Assembly: GCA_937930025.1 (NCBI GenBank)
Contig: CALGJW010000045.1
Span: 1-43,596 of the forward strand
Direction of reading: 5' to 3'
Length of the DNA stretch: 43,596 nucleotides
From: an uncultured Saprospiraceae bacterium
GTDB lineage: Bacteria; Bacteroidota; Bacteroidia; Chitinophagales; Saprospiraceae
Shown here: positions 1 through 8,206 of the stretch, one piece after another
How the letters are laid out: every line of letters starts with the position of its first letter
How positions within the stretch are numbered: position 1 is the first letter of the stretch
Notes under the pieces: model-generated
What the model saw: only the letters and a program-made list of their open reading frames with translations
Database searches by the model: none
What the model was told of the DNA's origin: nothing
Position numbers and translations under genes: made by a program

Positions 1-113
1 ATTTAATTCTTAATAAATTATTGATTACCGAACAAAATTAACCAATATTGCATAAGAATGCCGAATATCCGGTTACTACAAGACTACCCAGAGAGGAAGC
101 CATCATAGGAATA

Positions 114-3047
114 ATGCAATTTGTCGTGAAAGTACTACGTCAAGTCTACTACAAGACTGAAAAGCAAGTTTTGGCACATTGTAGCCCTAGTGCAGTATTG
201 AAGTTATTGTATTCTTTTTGCCTATTTTTTTGGCTCAGCCCTCTTATCGGTCAGCACAACAACCTAAGTAGCCCATTTGTAGCAAATTTCTCAAAAACGG
301 CTTACTCGGGTGGTTCCCAAAATTTTAATATTCAGCAGGCAAGGAATGGCATGATGTATTTTGCCAATAATGAAGGATTGCTCACCTTCGATGGCACAGA
401 CTGGGAATTGTTCCCATTGCCTAACAAAACCAGAGTAAGGTCTATTTATTTAGTAGAAGACAGGATTTATACGGGTGGGCAAGGTGAGATAGGATACTTT
501 CAACCTAACCAACATGGCATACTGAATTACCATAGTCTAGTAGACAAATTAGATGCTAATAATCGCCAATTTTCAGACGTTTGGGATATTTTTTTCATAG
601 ACGGGATTGAATATTTTAGAACGGAAAAAGAAATCTATAAGATTGATGGTGGTTCAGTTTCAAAACTTACCTCTCCGGCCACTATCAGTTTTACTGTTGT
701 CTACCAAGATACTATTTACGCCATGTTACGTGATTTGGGATTATATCGAGTTGAGCAAGAACGTTTCGTTCCCATTGTGGAAGAAATACAATTTCAGCAA
801 GATCAGCTAATAACCCAAGCAACTAACGACAAAGGGCTATTTATTCTTAGTCAAAAAGAAGGCATCTGGCAATTGAAAAGAGATAAGCTAATTCGTTGGA
901 CCACTTTAGCCGACGAATATTTCCAAGAACATAGGATTAGATCTGCTGCTTTTCTTAAAAACGGTTTATTAGCCATTGGGACTGAAACCGGGGGGGTGGT
1001 TTTGTTGGATAAAAGCGGAAGGCCTATGCAGATAATAAATAAAGATAATGGACTTCAAAATAATTTCATTCTTTCCATTAAGGAAGATAGACGAGGTCAG
1101 ATTTGGCTAGGTTTGGACAATGGGATTTCCCAGCTTTTGACAAGTCAGGACTTTGGGTCTATTGTTCCAGATGGCAATCTTGAAGGAAAAGCTTTTGCCG
1201 CCTGTCTTTTCAAAGGGCACTTATACTTAGGCACAACCAATGGACTTTATGTCAAGCCTTGGCTTCCTTACTACACCCCGCTAAAAGACCTTTCTTTTGA
1301 ATTAATCCCAGGAACGGAAGGTCAAGTTTGGGGATTAAATGTAGTCGGTGATAATTTATGGTTAGCGCACAACAATGGAGCTATTTTAATTGAGGGAAAA
1401 ATGGCATGGAACATTTGGGACAAGCGTGGAACTTGGAAATATGTCCCTATGCAAAATAAAATTATTGTTGGAACCTACCAGGGAATCATTACACTGGAAG
1501 AAAAAAACGGTAACTGGATTGCTAATTCTTTTGTTGATGAGTTTAACGAATCCTCAAGAATTTTAGAAGTCGCTTCTTCCAATGAAATTTGGATCTCCCA
1601 CCCCTATCGCGGAGTTTTCAAAATTAGTTTTGACAATCAACTTGAAAACATTTTATCTCTCAATAAATACGGTGCAGAAAAAGGGGTCAGCCTTGAATTA
1701 AACAACTATATTTTTTCTATCTATAATAATTTTCTGATCGGGACTGAATCTGGAATTCTTAAATATAACAAAGACAAAGACTCGTTCGAACCATTCAACG
1801 AATACAGTGAATATTTGGAAAGTGACAGTTGGATACAGCGATTGTATGAAGATCGAAAGGGGAATATTTGGTATGTTAAAAACAACATTCCAGGCTTGCT
1901 TAGAATTACTGATGTTGGGCTAGATAAAAAAGTTGAACAAATCGAATTTTCGGACTTGAAACAAGACTTGGTTGGTGGTTTTGAACTCATCTACCCATTG
2001 GACAACAACAATACTTTTATAGGAACAGAGAAGGGATTTGTTCATTTGGATCCAAGTAAAACTAGCTTAACAGATACAGCTGCAGAGGTTGCTATCTACC
2101 ATGTGACGATAAACGACTCTCTCGTTTATTCCAATAAATATCACACGGCTTTTTCAAACAACGATGAAGCATACAGTTTTTCATCCTCTTCCGAAACCGC
2201 TTATTTCAATTTTGGATCAATAAACCTACTTCCTTCCAATAAAATTTCATACCGGCATCAATTAAAAGGAACTAGAGCGGGATGGTCCAACTGGAATAAC
2301 AAAAGAGAAAAAGAATTTACAAATCTATCACATGGTAGCTATGAATTTATGGTTCAAGCAAAAGACGAAAAAGGAAATATAAGTTCAACAGCAAAATATT
2401 TATTTGAGATCGAAGCCCCTTGGTATGCTAGCACTATGGCAAAAGTGTTCTATACCCTTTTGTTTCTTTTAGCCCTTTCTGGATTAATCCTTGTCCCAAG
2501 ATCTAGATTTGAAAAAGAAAAAGCGCAAATGGAAACTGCCTATAACTCGGAAATAGAAAAAACACAGGCCGAACTTATTATACTACAAAACGAAAAATTA
2601 GAGTCCGATCTAAAATTCAAAAATAAAGAGCTAGCCTCCGCAACCATGCATTGGGCGCAAAAAGGGGAAATGCTGCGAGGTATAAAAAACCATTTGGATA
2701 AGATTATATCTGATAAGCCAGATAACAGTCTAGTATTTAAGAGCCTTAGAGCTTTAGTTCGAAGTATTGAACGAGATACACAGTTAGATGATTCTTGGGA
2801 TCAGTTTTCCAAACATTTTGACGAAGTCCATTCAAACTTCCTAAAACGCTTAAGGGAGGCCCATCCTGCGATTAGCAATAATGACCTTAAACTTTGTGCC
2901 TATTTGAAAATGAATCTTAGCACCAAGGAGATAGCACCCTTGCTAAATATATCTATTCGAGGAGTAGAGGCCAGCAGGTATCGACTGCGAAAAAAAATGA
3001 ACTTGAGCAAAGAGGTCAATTTAACCGATTATATCATTGGTTTTTAA
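114..3047 (+). CDS. Membrane-bound propeller/Y_Y_Y sensor with C-terminal LuxR-type HTH
   Basis: This is a one-component regulator of the Bacteroidota 'two-component regulator propeller + triple-tyrosine + HTH' type. An N-terminal signal/anchor segment (about residues 25-48, ending SPLIGQ) precedes a long stretch with repeated blades (e.g. WLGLDNGISQL, FIGTEKGFVHL), typical of a periplasmic beta-propeller. A Y_Y_Y-like beta-sandwich follows at about 690-765, one membrane helix at about 775-797, a coiled coil, and a C-terminal HTH at about 915-977 (LSTKEIAPLLNIS, then GVEASRYRLRKKM). Relatives sense extracellular glycans or other signals and control nearby genes; the ligand here is unknown. 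The frame stays open upstream to a TTG at 48, but I prefer ATG 114 because it directly precedes the hydrophobic leader. It lacks kinase and receiver domains, so it is not a full hybrid two-component protein. Confidence 0.85.
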   Translation: MQFVVKVLRQVYYKTEKQVLAHCSPSAVLKLLYSFCLFFWLSPLIGQHNNLSSPFVANFSKTAYSGGSQNFNIQQARNGMMYFANNEGLLTFDGTDWELFPLPNKTRVRSIYLVEDRIYTGGQGEIGYFQPNQHGILNYHSLVDKLDANNRQFSDVWDIFFIDGIEYFRTEKEIYKIDGGSVSKLTSPATISFTVVYQDTIYAMLRDLGLYRVEQERFVPIVEEIQFQQDQLITQATNDKGLFILSQKEGIWQLKRDKLIRWTTLADEYFQEHRIRSAAFLKNGLLAIGTETGGVVLLDKSGRPMQIINKDNGLQNNFILSIKEDRRGQIWLGLDNGISQLLTSQDFGSIVPDGNLEGKAFAACLFKGHLYLGTTNGLYVKPWLPYYTPLKDLSFELIPGTEGQVWGLNVVGDNLWLAHNNGAILIEGKMAWNIWDKRGTWKYVPMQNKIIVGTYQGIITLEEKNGNWIANSFVDEFNESSRILEVASSNEIWISHPYRGVFKISFDNQLENILSLNKYGAEKGVSLELNNYIFSIYNNFLIGTESGILKYNKDKDSFEPFNEYSEYLESDSWIQRLYEDRKGNIWYVKNNIPGLLRITDVGLDKKVEQIEFSDLKQDLVGGFELIYPLDNNNTFIGTEKGFVHLDPSKTSLTDTAAEVAIYHVTINDSLVYSNKYHTAFSNNDEAYSFSSSSETAYFNFGSINLLPSNKISYRHQLKGTRAGWSNWNNKREKEFTNLSHGSYEFMVQAKDEKGNISSTAKYLFEIEAPWYASTMAKVFYTLLFLLALSGLILVPRSRFEKEKAQMETAYNSEIEKTQAELIILQNEKLESDLKFKNKELASATMHWAQKGEMLRGIKNHLDKIISDKPDNSLVFKSLRALVRSIERDTQLDDSWDQFSKHFDEVHSNFLKRLREAHPAISNNDLKLCAYLKMNLSTKEIAPLLNISIRGVEASRYRLRKKMNLSKEVNLTDYIIGF

Positions 3048-3588
3048 GCAAATCAAATATTTCTCGACTACTCTCATTCCAACTATAGAAAAATAAAAAA
3101 GCAGCTCAACCAAAGATCGAGCTGCATTCAAATATTACCTAAGTTAAATCTAATATTTTTGAGCGCTGAATTTCTAACTCATCGTTCAAAAATCCAATGG
3201 ACAGTTAAGACTTGCTTTACGGCTGTTTCTAAAGGGTTGGAATTTAGGATCAGTGGAAAATTGAATTCGAGATTTAAAATTCAATTCCTATTTTTGGTAG
3301 TGACAAGGTACTCGGTAAAGTGATTTTATGTCTTTGGTATTCTTTCAAACTTCTATAATTTCCGTTCAATACAACTTTTCTGCTAAGTGTTTTCCCTTAA
3401 AAAAACCAAAAAATTGAACCTTACCGATCACATAATAGTCTAATAGCTAAATTGTTTTTTAATCTTTTACCATTAAGCTATATCCCAATGGTCTCCTTAT
3501 ATTGGAAAATTATTACATGCATATTGTACTGATATGCTTTAATCAATTGTTTAGTATACGTTAGACTTGCTGCTGTCTATTTTTAATA
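3048..3588. other. Intergenic region without a gene, with two inverted repeats and one operator-like half-site
   Basis: No open frame worth calling. It holds the hairpin at 3101-3125, an AT-rich perfect 9-bp inverted repeat (AATTGAATT at 3259-3267 and AATTCAATT at 3278-3286), and at 3466-3476 an 11-base string TTTACCATTAA that also forms the arm of the long inverted repeat at 7737-7770. The last part must carry the promoter of the LytTR gene at 3589, but I see no convincing TAnnTTTG box close to that start. Confidence 0.6.
3086..3125. terminator. Hairpin with a 5' A-tract downstream of the propeller regulator
   Basis: GCAGCTC (3101-3107) pairs perfectly with GAGCTGC (3119-3125) across an 11-base loop. 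An A-rich tract precedes it at about 3091-3100, but no T-run follows. Read on the plus strand it is a stem-loop 53 bases after the stop of the regulator; read on the minus strand it has the canonical stem plus U-run of an intrinsic terminator. Which strand it serves is unresolved. Confidence 0.45.
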
Positions 3589-4350
3589 ATGAATAAGTTA
3601 AATACCAGTTTTAAACCTCATTTCTTACTATCGTTGTTCCTATCTGTTTGGTTGGTGGTTTTTCTAATATTTATAGCGCCCTTTGACACCTCCGATTTAA
3701 GCTTAGAAATTCGAATAAAGCTAATGCCTGCCTATGGGTTAATTTTGCTCGTTTGCTATTCTATCTTGATACCCATCCAGAAATGGCTATATAATTTTTT
3801 TAAAGGATGGAATTTTTTCTTGGAGATGGGAATAATCCTACTTCTTTTCACCCTTACCCTATTTGCGAATTTCGCATACTATCGAACACCCATGGTAAAT
3901 GGAACCGCAGATTTCGTTCAATTTGCGCAAAGTATATTCTCTCCCATTTTCTTCCTCATTGTAGGAATAATAATATTTGCTCGATGGTTGCTGTATAAAC
4001 TTTTACCACCCAAAGTATCTTCTGATAAAATACTACTGCTTGGCACAAACAAACTAGATAGTCTTCAAGTATCTACTAGTCAAATTGTATGTGCTTTGGG
4101 TGCTCAAAACTATGTAGAAGTGCATTACCTCCTCCAAGGAAAAATGAACAAAAAGTTGCTGAGGACCACTTTGAAGGAAATAAAGCAGGCGGTTCCAGAT
4201 TTGATTCAAGTCCATCGCTCAAATCTTATCAATAAAGAGCATTTTTCTCATTGGATTGGTTCAAATTCCATAAGCCTGCTAGGTCTTGAAATTCCAGTTT
4301 CGAAAAATTATCGCGAAATTTTGAAATCCCAACTTGAAACTCGTCCCTAG
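3589..4350 (+). CDS. Membrane-anchored LytTR-family DNA-binding regulator
   Basis: Four hydrophobic helices (about residues 12-32, 46-64, 76-98 and 115-138) are followed by a LytTR DNA-binding domain at about 150-248, recognisable from ALGAQNYVEVHYLL, LKEIKQAVPDLIQVHRSNLIN and the final IPVSKNYREILK. There is no receiver domain, so this is a one-component membrane regulator rather than a response regulator. LytTR domains bind pairs of short direct repeats. The gene stands alone, 541 bases after the previous gene and 107 before the LACTB-like gene, which it may regulate (inference from position only). ATG at 3589 fits the start of the first helix. Confidence 0.85.
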   Translation: MNKLNTSFKPHFLLSLFLSVWLVVFLIFIAPFDTSDLSLEIRIKLMPAYGLILLVCYSILIPIQKWLYNFFKGWNFFLEMGIILLLFTLTLFANFAYYRTPMVNGTADFVQFAQSIFSPIFFLIVGIIIFARWLLYKLLPPKVSSDKILLLGTNKLDSLQVSTSQIVCALGAQNYVEVHYLLQGKMNKKLLRTTLKEIKQAVPDLIQVHRSNLINKEHFSHWIGSNSISLLGLEIPVSKNYREILKSQLETRP

Positions 4351-4397
4351 GAAACCGATTTTCGTCCCAAACCCGTTATTTACTATAGCTTTTGAAG

Positions 4398-4432
4398 GAG
4401 TTATCTCGTTAATTAGCAAAGAGAATTAACTC
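4398..4432. promoter_or_regulatory. Overlapping inverted repeats upstream of the LACTB-like gene
   Basis: GAGTTA (4398-4403) can pair with TAACTC (4427-4432), and TCTC with GAGA inside it, leaving a two-base bulge. The same right arm can instead pair as AATTAAC (4424-4430) with GTTAATT (4408-4414), a perfect 7-bp repeat. The region ends 25 bases before the start codon at 4458. It may be an operator or leader structure, or simply AT-rich chance pairing. Confidence 0.25.
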
Positions 4433-4457
4433 TATTATCAAGCTAAAATAATTTCCA

Positions 4458-5534
4458 ATGAGAATTTCAATGTTCGTTTTGACCCTATTATTCGCCTTAC
4501 AGCTGACCGCTCAGGACAATTCTTCTAACCAACGTTCAGAGGCCTTACTTGAAGAAGCTGTTAACAAAGACCATTGTGTCGGAATCGCGGCTACCTATTC
4601 TATCAAAGGAGAAACGATCTGGGAAAGTGCCACTGGTTTGGCCAACACTGAAAACGGCACTCCCTATCAATTAAACACAAGGAACAGAATTGCCTCTATC
4701 TGCAAACCAATGACGGCAGTTGCTATTATGCAACTGGTTGAAAATGGAAAACTGGTTTTAGATGATAAAGTGGTAGAATACCTACCCAAATTCCCGGTAA
4801 CCAATATCACTATAAGACACGTGCTAAATCATAGTTCTGGAATCGGCGCCTATAAGAATGGTAAGGAAAGAGAAAATTACACCAATTACAAAAGCTTCCA
4901 AGATGCTATAGATATTTTCATTGAACGAGATCTTTTGTTTGAACCTGGAACTGCTTTTGGATATTCAAGTTATGCCTACAACGTTCTTGGATTGATTATC
5001 GAAAAGGTCACAGAATTGTCCTTCGAATCCTACATGCAAGAAAATATCTGGAAACCTGCAGGAATGCTCGATACTGGAATTGACAGATTCGGGGAAAAAG
5101 GAATGGAAAAATCTAAGTTGTACCACAAGAATAGCAAAGGAAAAATTAAGTCCGCGAAAGAAACAAACCTTAGCGACCGTATTCCTGCAGGTGGTTGTTA
5201 TTCTACAACGCCCGATATTCTAAAATTTGGTAACGCTGTATTAAATGGCACTTTAATTTCTATCGAAAGCGTCTTACTGATGCAAGAAAATTTGGGCCTC
5301 AAGAAAGAAGGCAACGGCTACGGCTTAGGCTGGTACCTATATGGAGATAATAATAAACTAGGAGTTATCTTTGGCCACAATGGAGCTCAATTAGGCACTT
5401 CTTCTTGGCTTTTATTAATCCCTGAAAAAGAAGCCGTTGTCGTTGTGATTTCCAATACTTCCGGAGCGCTAAATGAAACTTTCGCTATTGCGATGGGGCT
5501 TTTCAAGGAAATAAACTTAGCCGTAAATAAATGA
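4458..5534 (+). CDS. LACTB-like serine beta-lactamase-family hydrolase, exported
   Basis: A secreted serine hydrolase of the class C beta-lactamase/penicillin-binding fold. A signal peptide covers about residues 1-18 (ends LQLTAQ). The nucleophile motif SxxK is S80-I-C-K83. The second motif is Y169-S-S171 rather than the usual YxN, a form I associate with LACTB relatives. The third motif HxG is H-N-G near residue 308. PAGGCYSTTPDILKFGNAVL also resembles the LACTB family. Substrate is unknown: candidates are peptidoglycan peptides, D-amino-acid peptides or esters, and antibiotic resistance is not implied. The stop overlaps the next start by 4 bases (ATGA), so the two are probably co-translated. 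Confidence 0.85.
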   Translation: MRISMFVLTLLFALQLTAQDNSSNQRSEALLEEAVNKDHCVGIAATYSIKGETIWESATGLANTENGTPYQLNTRNRIASICKPMTAVAIMQLVENGKLVLDDKVVEYLPKFPVTNITIRHVLNHSSGIGAYKNGKERENYTNYKSFQDAIDIFIERDLLFEPGTAFGYSSYAYNVLGLIIEKVTELSFESYMQENIWKPAGMLDTGIDRFGEKGMEKSKLYHKNSKGKIKSAKETNLSDRIPAGGCYSTTPDILKFGNAVLNGTLISIESVLLMQENLGLKKEGNGYGLGWYLYGDNNKLGVIFGHNGAQLGTSSWLLLIPEKEAVVVVISNTSGALNETFAIAMGLFKEINLAVNK

Positions 5535-5974
5535 AGCAAAAAATTTTCAATCGCATCATTCAGCTATTAGATCAACAAATTCAAACTGCTGAATCTGCTA
5601 TCGCTTCTGCGATTGAATCCCGGGACAATGAAACCAAAAGTTCGGTAGGCGATAAATACGAGACAGGGCGAGCGATGATGCAATTGGAACAACAAAAAGG
5701 AGAGGTGCAATTAGCAAAGGCAATTACCTTAAAAAAAACCGTTGAACAAATTAATCTTGAACAAAATTTTGATGCCGCCCGTTTCGGCGCACTCGTTCAC
5801 ACAACTAACGGAATTTTCTTTTTATCTATAGGAATGGGGAAGGTGAAAGTCGCTGAAGAGGTTATTTTAGTGATTTCTATGAGCTCACCAATAGGACAAT
5901 TAATATTGGGTAAAAGAAAAGGAGAGCAATTCATTTTTCAAAAACGAGAGATCACAATTTTAGCGATTATTTAA
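5531..5974 (+). CDS. GreA/GreB-like C-terminal-domain protein
   Basis: A 147-aa protein with a predicted N-terminal helical region (about 1-75: LLDQQIQTAESAIASAIES, METGRAMMQ-like pattern) and a C-terminal beta-rich half. The SSPIGQLILGKRKGEQFIF segment near residues 117-135 resembles the C-terminal domain of Gre factors (SPIA...GKKxGD), which binds RNA polymerase. Such proteins are common in Bacteroidota, and Gre factors act in the RNA polymerase secondary channel. Whether this one does is unproven: the N-terminal part is shorter than the Gre coiled coil and I cannot align its acidic tip. It overlaps the LACTB-like gene by 4 bases and a stem-loop follows 21 bases after its stop. Confidence 0.65.
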   Translation: MKQKIFNRIIQLLDQQIQTAESAIASAIESRDNETKSSVGDKYETGRAMMQLEQQKGEVQLAKAITLKKTVEQINLEQNFDAARFGALVHTTNGIFFLSIGMGKVKVAEEVILVISMSSPIGQLILGKRKGEQFIFQKREITILAII

Positions 5975-5987
5975 GATTTATTCCGGC

Positions 5988-6023
5988 AAAAAAATGACCG
6001 AGTGAATTTATATTCACCCGGTC
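5988..6023. terminator. Strong stem-loop with a 5' A-tract
   Basis: GACCGAGTGAAT (5996-6007) pairs with ATTCACCCGGTC (6012-6023), 12 positions with one A-C mismatch, around a 4-base loop. Seven A bases precede it at about 5988-5994 and no T-run follows. It lies just past the Gre-like gene (+) and about 210 bases past the 487-aa gene (-). The U-run is present only in the minus-strand reading, so it may terminate the minus gene, or both. Confidence 0.6.
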
Positions 6024-6232
6024 AATCAGGCATAGTATTTTGTCTTAACAAATGGAAAATCCGATCTTTGTGGAAGAAAGAATATTTCACCAAACTTTCG
6101 AAAGAGAAGTAAATCTACGATCAATTAATAAATGATTTGCTGCAAGTTGCAAATGAATGCCTATAAATTAATCATAGACAATCATATGCTTCTCGTTCTC
6201 ACTTAACATTGCTGGAAATTAAAGGCATTCCT

Positions 6233-7696
6233 TTATTGACGCAAAGCAATTATTTTTTCAACCCGCGCTTTAACCCAATTTGCCGCTTGCATTGATTCGT
6301 ATTTATTCAAAATATCATTCATCTCGCTCTTAATAAAATTTGGAGAAATAAATTTTTTCATCAACGTTCTACTGGCCCGTATCAAATTAGCAATTGCCAG
6401 TTTTTTATATTTGGATTGCCCTGATAATCGAGCAGTCCATTTCTCAAATGAGTCAAAGTAATTAAACAATAAGGATTGATAAGTTTTATCTATTAGCGCT
6501 AAGTCAAAATAGATCTGCATATTTAGAATGCGGCCCATAACTCGAAAGTGAGCAGACTTAAATTCATATTTAGAAAATAAATCAAGGCAGAATAACAACT
6601 TTTTTTGATAATAGGATGTATGAATCTTTGCCCAGCCTAAAGCATCGGTCCGGAAACTTTCAGAAAGATTACTACTATATTTATTTATAACCAAGTTGGA
6701 AAATTCGAAGTCACCAACAGAATTGCTCACCGCAATAATTCCGCTAAACGTGACATGCGTCAAAATTCCTTCATGTATTAGCAAACCTGTTTCTAATCCA
6801 AATTTATAATGAGGTAACATCTCTTTCAAATCCAAGCGTTTGGATTTCGCGAGAAAAGAAAAATCATTTAGAAATAAGTGATAATGAATTTTCCTTTCTT
6901 TATGATTAAGATGATTACACTTTTCATAAAAATATTCTAAACATTCCTTAAAAGCATGAGTCATATTCTTGCGCGTATAACTAAATCGCCGACGATATAA
7001 TTCAATTGACGGATGGGAATTTCCCTCAGCCATGGCTTTCCAATTTTCTAATTCCTTGGAATTATCTATAGGGTTATTTCTTAAAATTCGATTTCGAATT
7101 ATTGCATCAGAAATCAAATAAGCCTTTTCCACCAGAAAGATTGTGTCCAAATGATTTTTCATTTCTTCCACATAATTTGATTCCCCTAAGTATCTCGTGG
7201 CTTCTATAGGGTGTTGATAAACCCTCCGATTCATTTGATAAAGGAAGAATTGTTCTTCTAAGTTTGGCCTTTCATTTTTGTTGACGGACCCAAGGGCTTT
7301 TATGGCGCTTTTATAAAACCAATTATCTAAGCTTCGGGATTGGAATTCAATTGAAAGTCGTTCTTGATGAAGTATTTTGTCTTTAGCGAAATTGTTATAA
7401 ACAAGAAATTGTTCTGCAGCTAAATATCCTTCTGACAAGATATTATTCATACGGCGATCACTGTATTTTCCTTTTGGCTGAATTTTGCCAAACAGTTTTT
7501 CTTTTGTTAAGTTGGGCTGATCAAAATCAGGATGGTATTTAAGAGACTTACTTATAAGCGGAATTAGCGTCCTATTAGTGTTAAACCAAGGGGATTTTAG
7601 CCATACCTCAAAGCTATCCAGCTCTTCTGCGGAAAATGTCTTCAACAATCTAAAGAATTTTAGATTAGAAAGGATAGGTTTTTTGATGGTAATCAC
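6233..7696 (-). CDS. Uncharacterised 487-aa cytoplasmic protein
   Basis: I do not recognise the family. The sequence is rich in Lys, Phe, Tyr and Leu, looks almost wholly alpha-helical, and has no signal peptide or convincing membrane segment. The N-terminus (FFRLLKTFSAEELDSFEVWL, then a PWFNTN segment) resembles large hypothetical proteins I associate with Saprospiraceae-like genomes, but no function is known to me. The only start in the right place is GTG at 7694-7696. A TATATTTG promoter-like box and a 12-bp perfect inverted repeat lie immediately upstream. It is divergent from a tiny AraC-type HTH ORF. A helical-repeat scaffold is possible but not shown. Confidence 0.7.
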   Translation of the reverse strand: MITIKKPILSNLKFFRLLKTFSAEELDSFEVWLKSPWFNTNRTLIPLISKSLKYHPDFDQPNLTKEKLFGKIQPKGKYSDRRMNNILSEGYLAAEQFLVYNNFAKDKILHQERLSIEFQSRSLDNWFYKSAIKALGSVNKNERPNLEEQFFLYQMNRRVYQHPIEATRYLGESNYVEEMKNHLDTIFLVEKAYLISDAIIRNRILRNNPIDNSKELENWKAMAEGNSHPSIELYRRRFSYTRKNMTHAFKECLEYFYEKCNHLNHKERKIHYHLFLNDFSFLAKSKRLDLKEMLPHYKFGLETGLLIHEGILTHVTFSGIIAVSNSVGDFEFSNLVINKYSSNLSESFRTDALGWAKIHTSYYQKKLLFCLDLFSKYEFKSAHFRVMGRILNMQIYFDLALIDKTYQSLLFNYFDSFEKWTARLSGQSKYKKLAIANLIRASRTLMKKFISPNFIKSEMNDILNKYESMQAANWVKARVEKIIALRQ

Positions 7697-7722
7697 TTAA
7701 CAATAGAGTATTGATTATCAAT

Positions 7723-7730
7723 CAAATATA
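7723..7730 (-). promoter_or_regulatory. Candidate -7 box (TATATTTG) for the 487-aa gene
   Basis: On the minus strand this reads TATATTTG, matching the Bacteroidota TAnnTTTG -7 element, 26 bases upstream of the GTG start. No TTG is present at the expected -33 distance. That region falls inside the long inverted repeat at 7737-7770, which would fit a regulated promoter. Confidence 0.4.
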
Positions 7731-7736
7731 ATCTAT

Positions 7737-7770
7737 TTTACCATTAAATATTATATTTTTTAATGGTAAA
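7737..7770. promoter_or_regulatory. 12-bp perfect inverted repeat (candidate operator) in a divergent promoter region
   Basis: TTTACCATTAAA (7737-7748) and TTTAATGGTAAA (7759-7770) are exact reverse complements separated by 10 bases, giving 22-bp centre-to-centre spacing. The repeat lies 40 bases from the start of the minus-strand 487-aa gene and 71 from the ATG of the plus-strand mini-HTH ORF. It overlaps the spacer/-33 region expected for the TATATTTG box. It has no GC-rich stem or T-run, so a DNA-binding site is more likely than a terminator. Confidence 0.55.
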
Positions 7771-7841
7771 GTCTCAATATTGTACTTGTTGAAATCAAGG
7801 TATTATTGACATTTTTGAGACATAAATTTATTGCCCAAGTA

Positions 7842-7997
7842 ATGATTCACGCAATGGATTTTATTAAATTAGGGAAATATCCAACAGTCAATGGCTTATC
7901 AAAGGCTGTAGGTATATCTACAGTCAGTTATTTTATTAGGCAATTTGAAAAAGAATTTGGCCAAAAGCCAATGCATTTTTTAAGGGAGAAAGGCTGA
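7842..7997 (+). CDS. Mini AraC-type helix-turn-helix ORF (51 aa), possible remnant
   Basis: The peptide is essentially one AraC/XylS helix-turn-helix subdomain: a lead helix (AMDFIKLGKYPTVN), LSKAVGIS, then SYFIRQFEKEFGQKPMHFL, matching the usual SYFxRxFKKxFGxTPxxYR pattern. Normal AraC proteins carry two such units plus a sensor domain, and neither is present here. The frame extends back to TTG 7806, but ATG 7842 begins at the domain edge. It could be a genuine stand-alone DNA-binding peptide or a relic of a lost regulator. The motif residues are intact, which argues weakly against decay. It is divergent from the 487-aa gene across the 12-bp inverted repeat. Confidence 0.5.
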   Translation: MIHAMDFIKLGKYPTVNGLSKAVGISTVSYFIRQFEKEFGQKPMHFLREKG

Positions 7998-8176
7998 CTT
8001 TAAACAATTTTTATTACTCAGAACTATACGTAGCATGAAATAATTTGAATACATTCGCCTCTAGAAATCTAGGTTAGATCATAACCACCTCACAAATACT
8101 CACAAATAAATATTTACTGTAAAATTGCCTATTCAGTTTTACGAAAATTCAATGCTGCTCCCCAAGCTTAATATGC

Positions 8177-8188
8177 ATTGTATACAAT
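8177..8188. promoter_or_regulatory. Perfect 12-bp palindrome upstream of the TPR kinase
   Basis: ATTGTATACAAT is its own reverse complement and ends 18 bases before the kinase start codon at 8207. Such a site could bind a dimeric regulator or influence the leader, but a self-complementary AT-rich 12-mer can occur by chance. The rest of the 7998-8206 interval shows no gene and no clear TAnnTTTG box. Confidence 0.3.
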
Positions 8189-8206
8189 CTAAGAAACCAA
8201 AAAATC

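Noticed and set aside
7806-7841. TTG-initiated N-terminal extension of the mini-HTH ORF
   Set aside because: The extra residues lie outside the HTH subdomain and ATG 7842 begins at the domain edge, so the shorter product is preferred.
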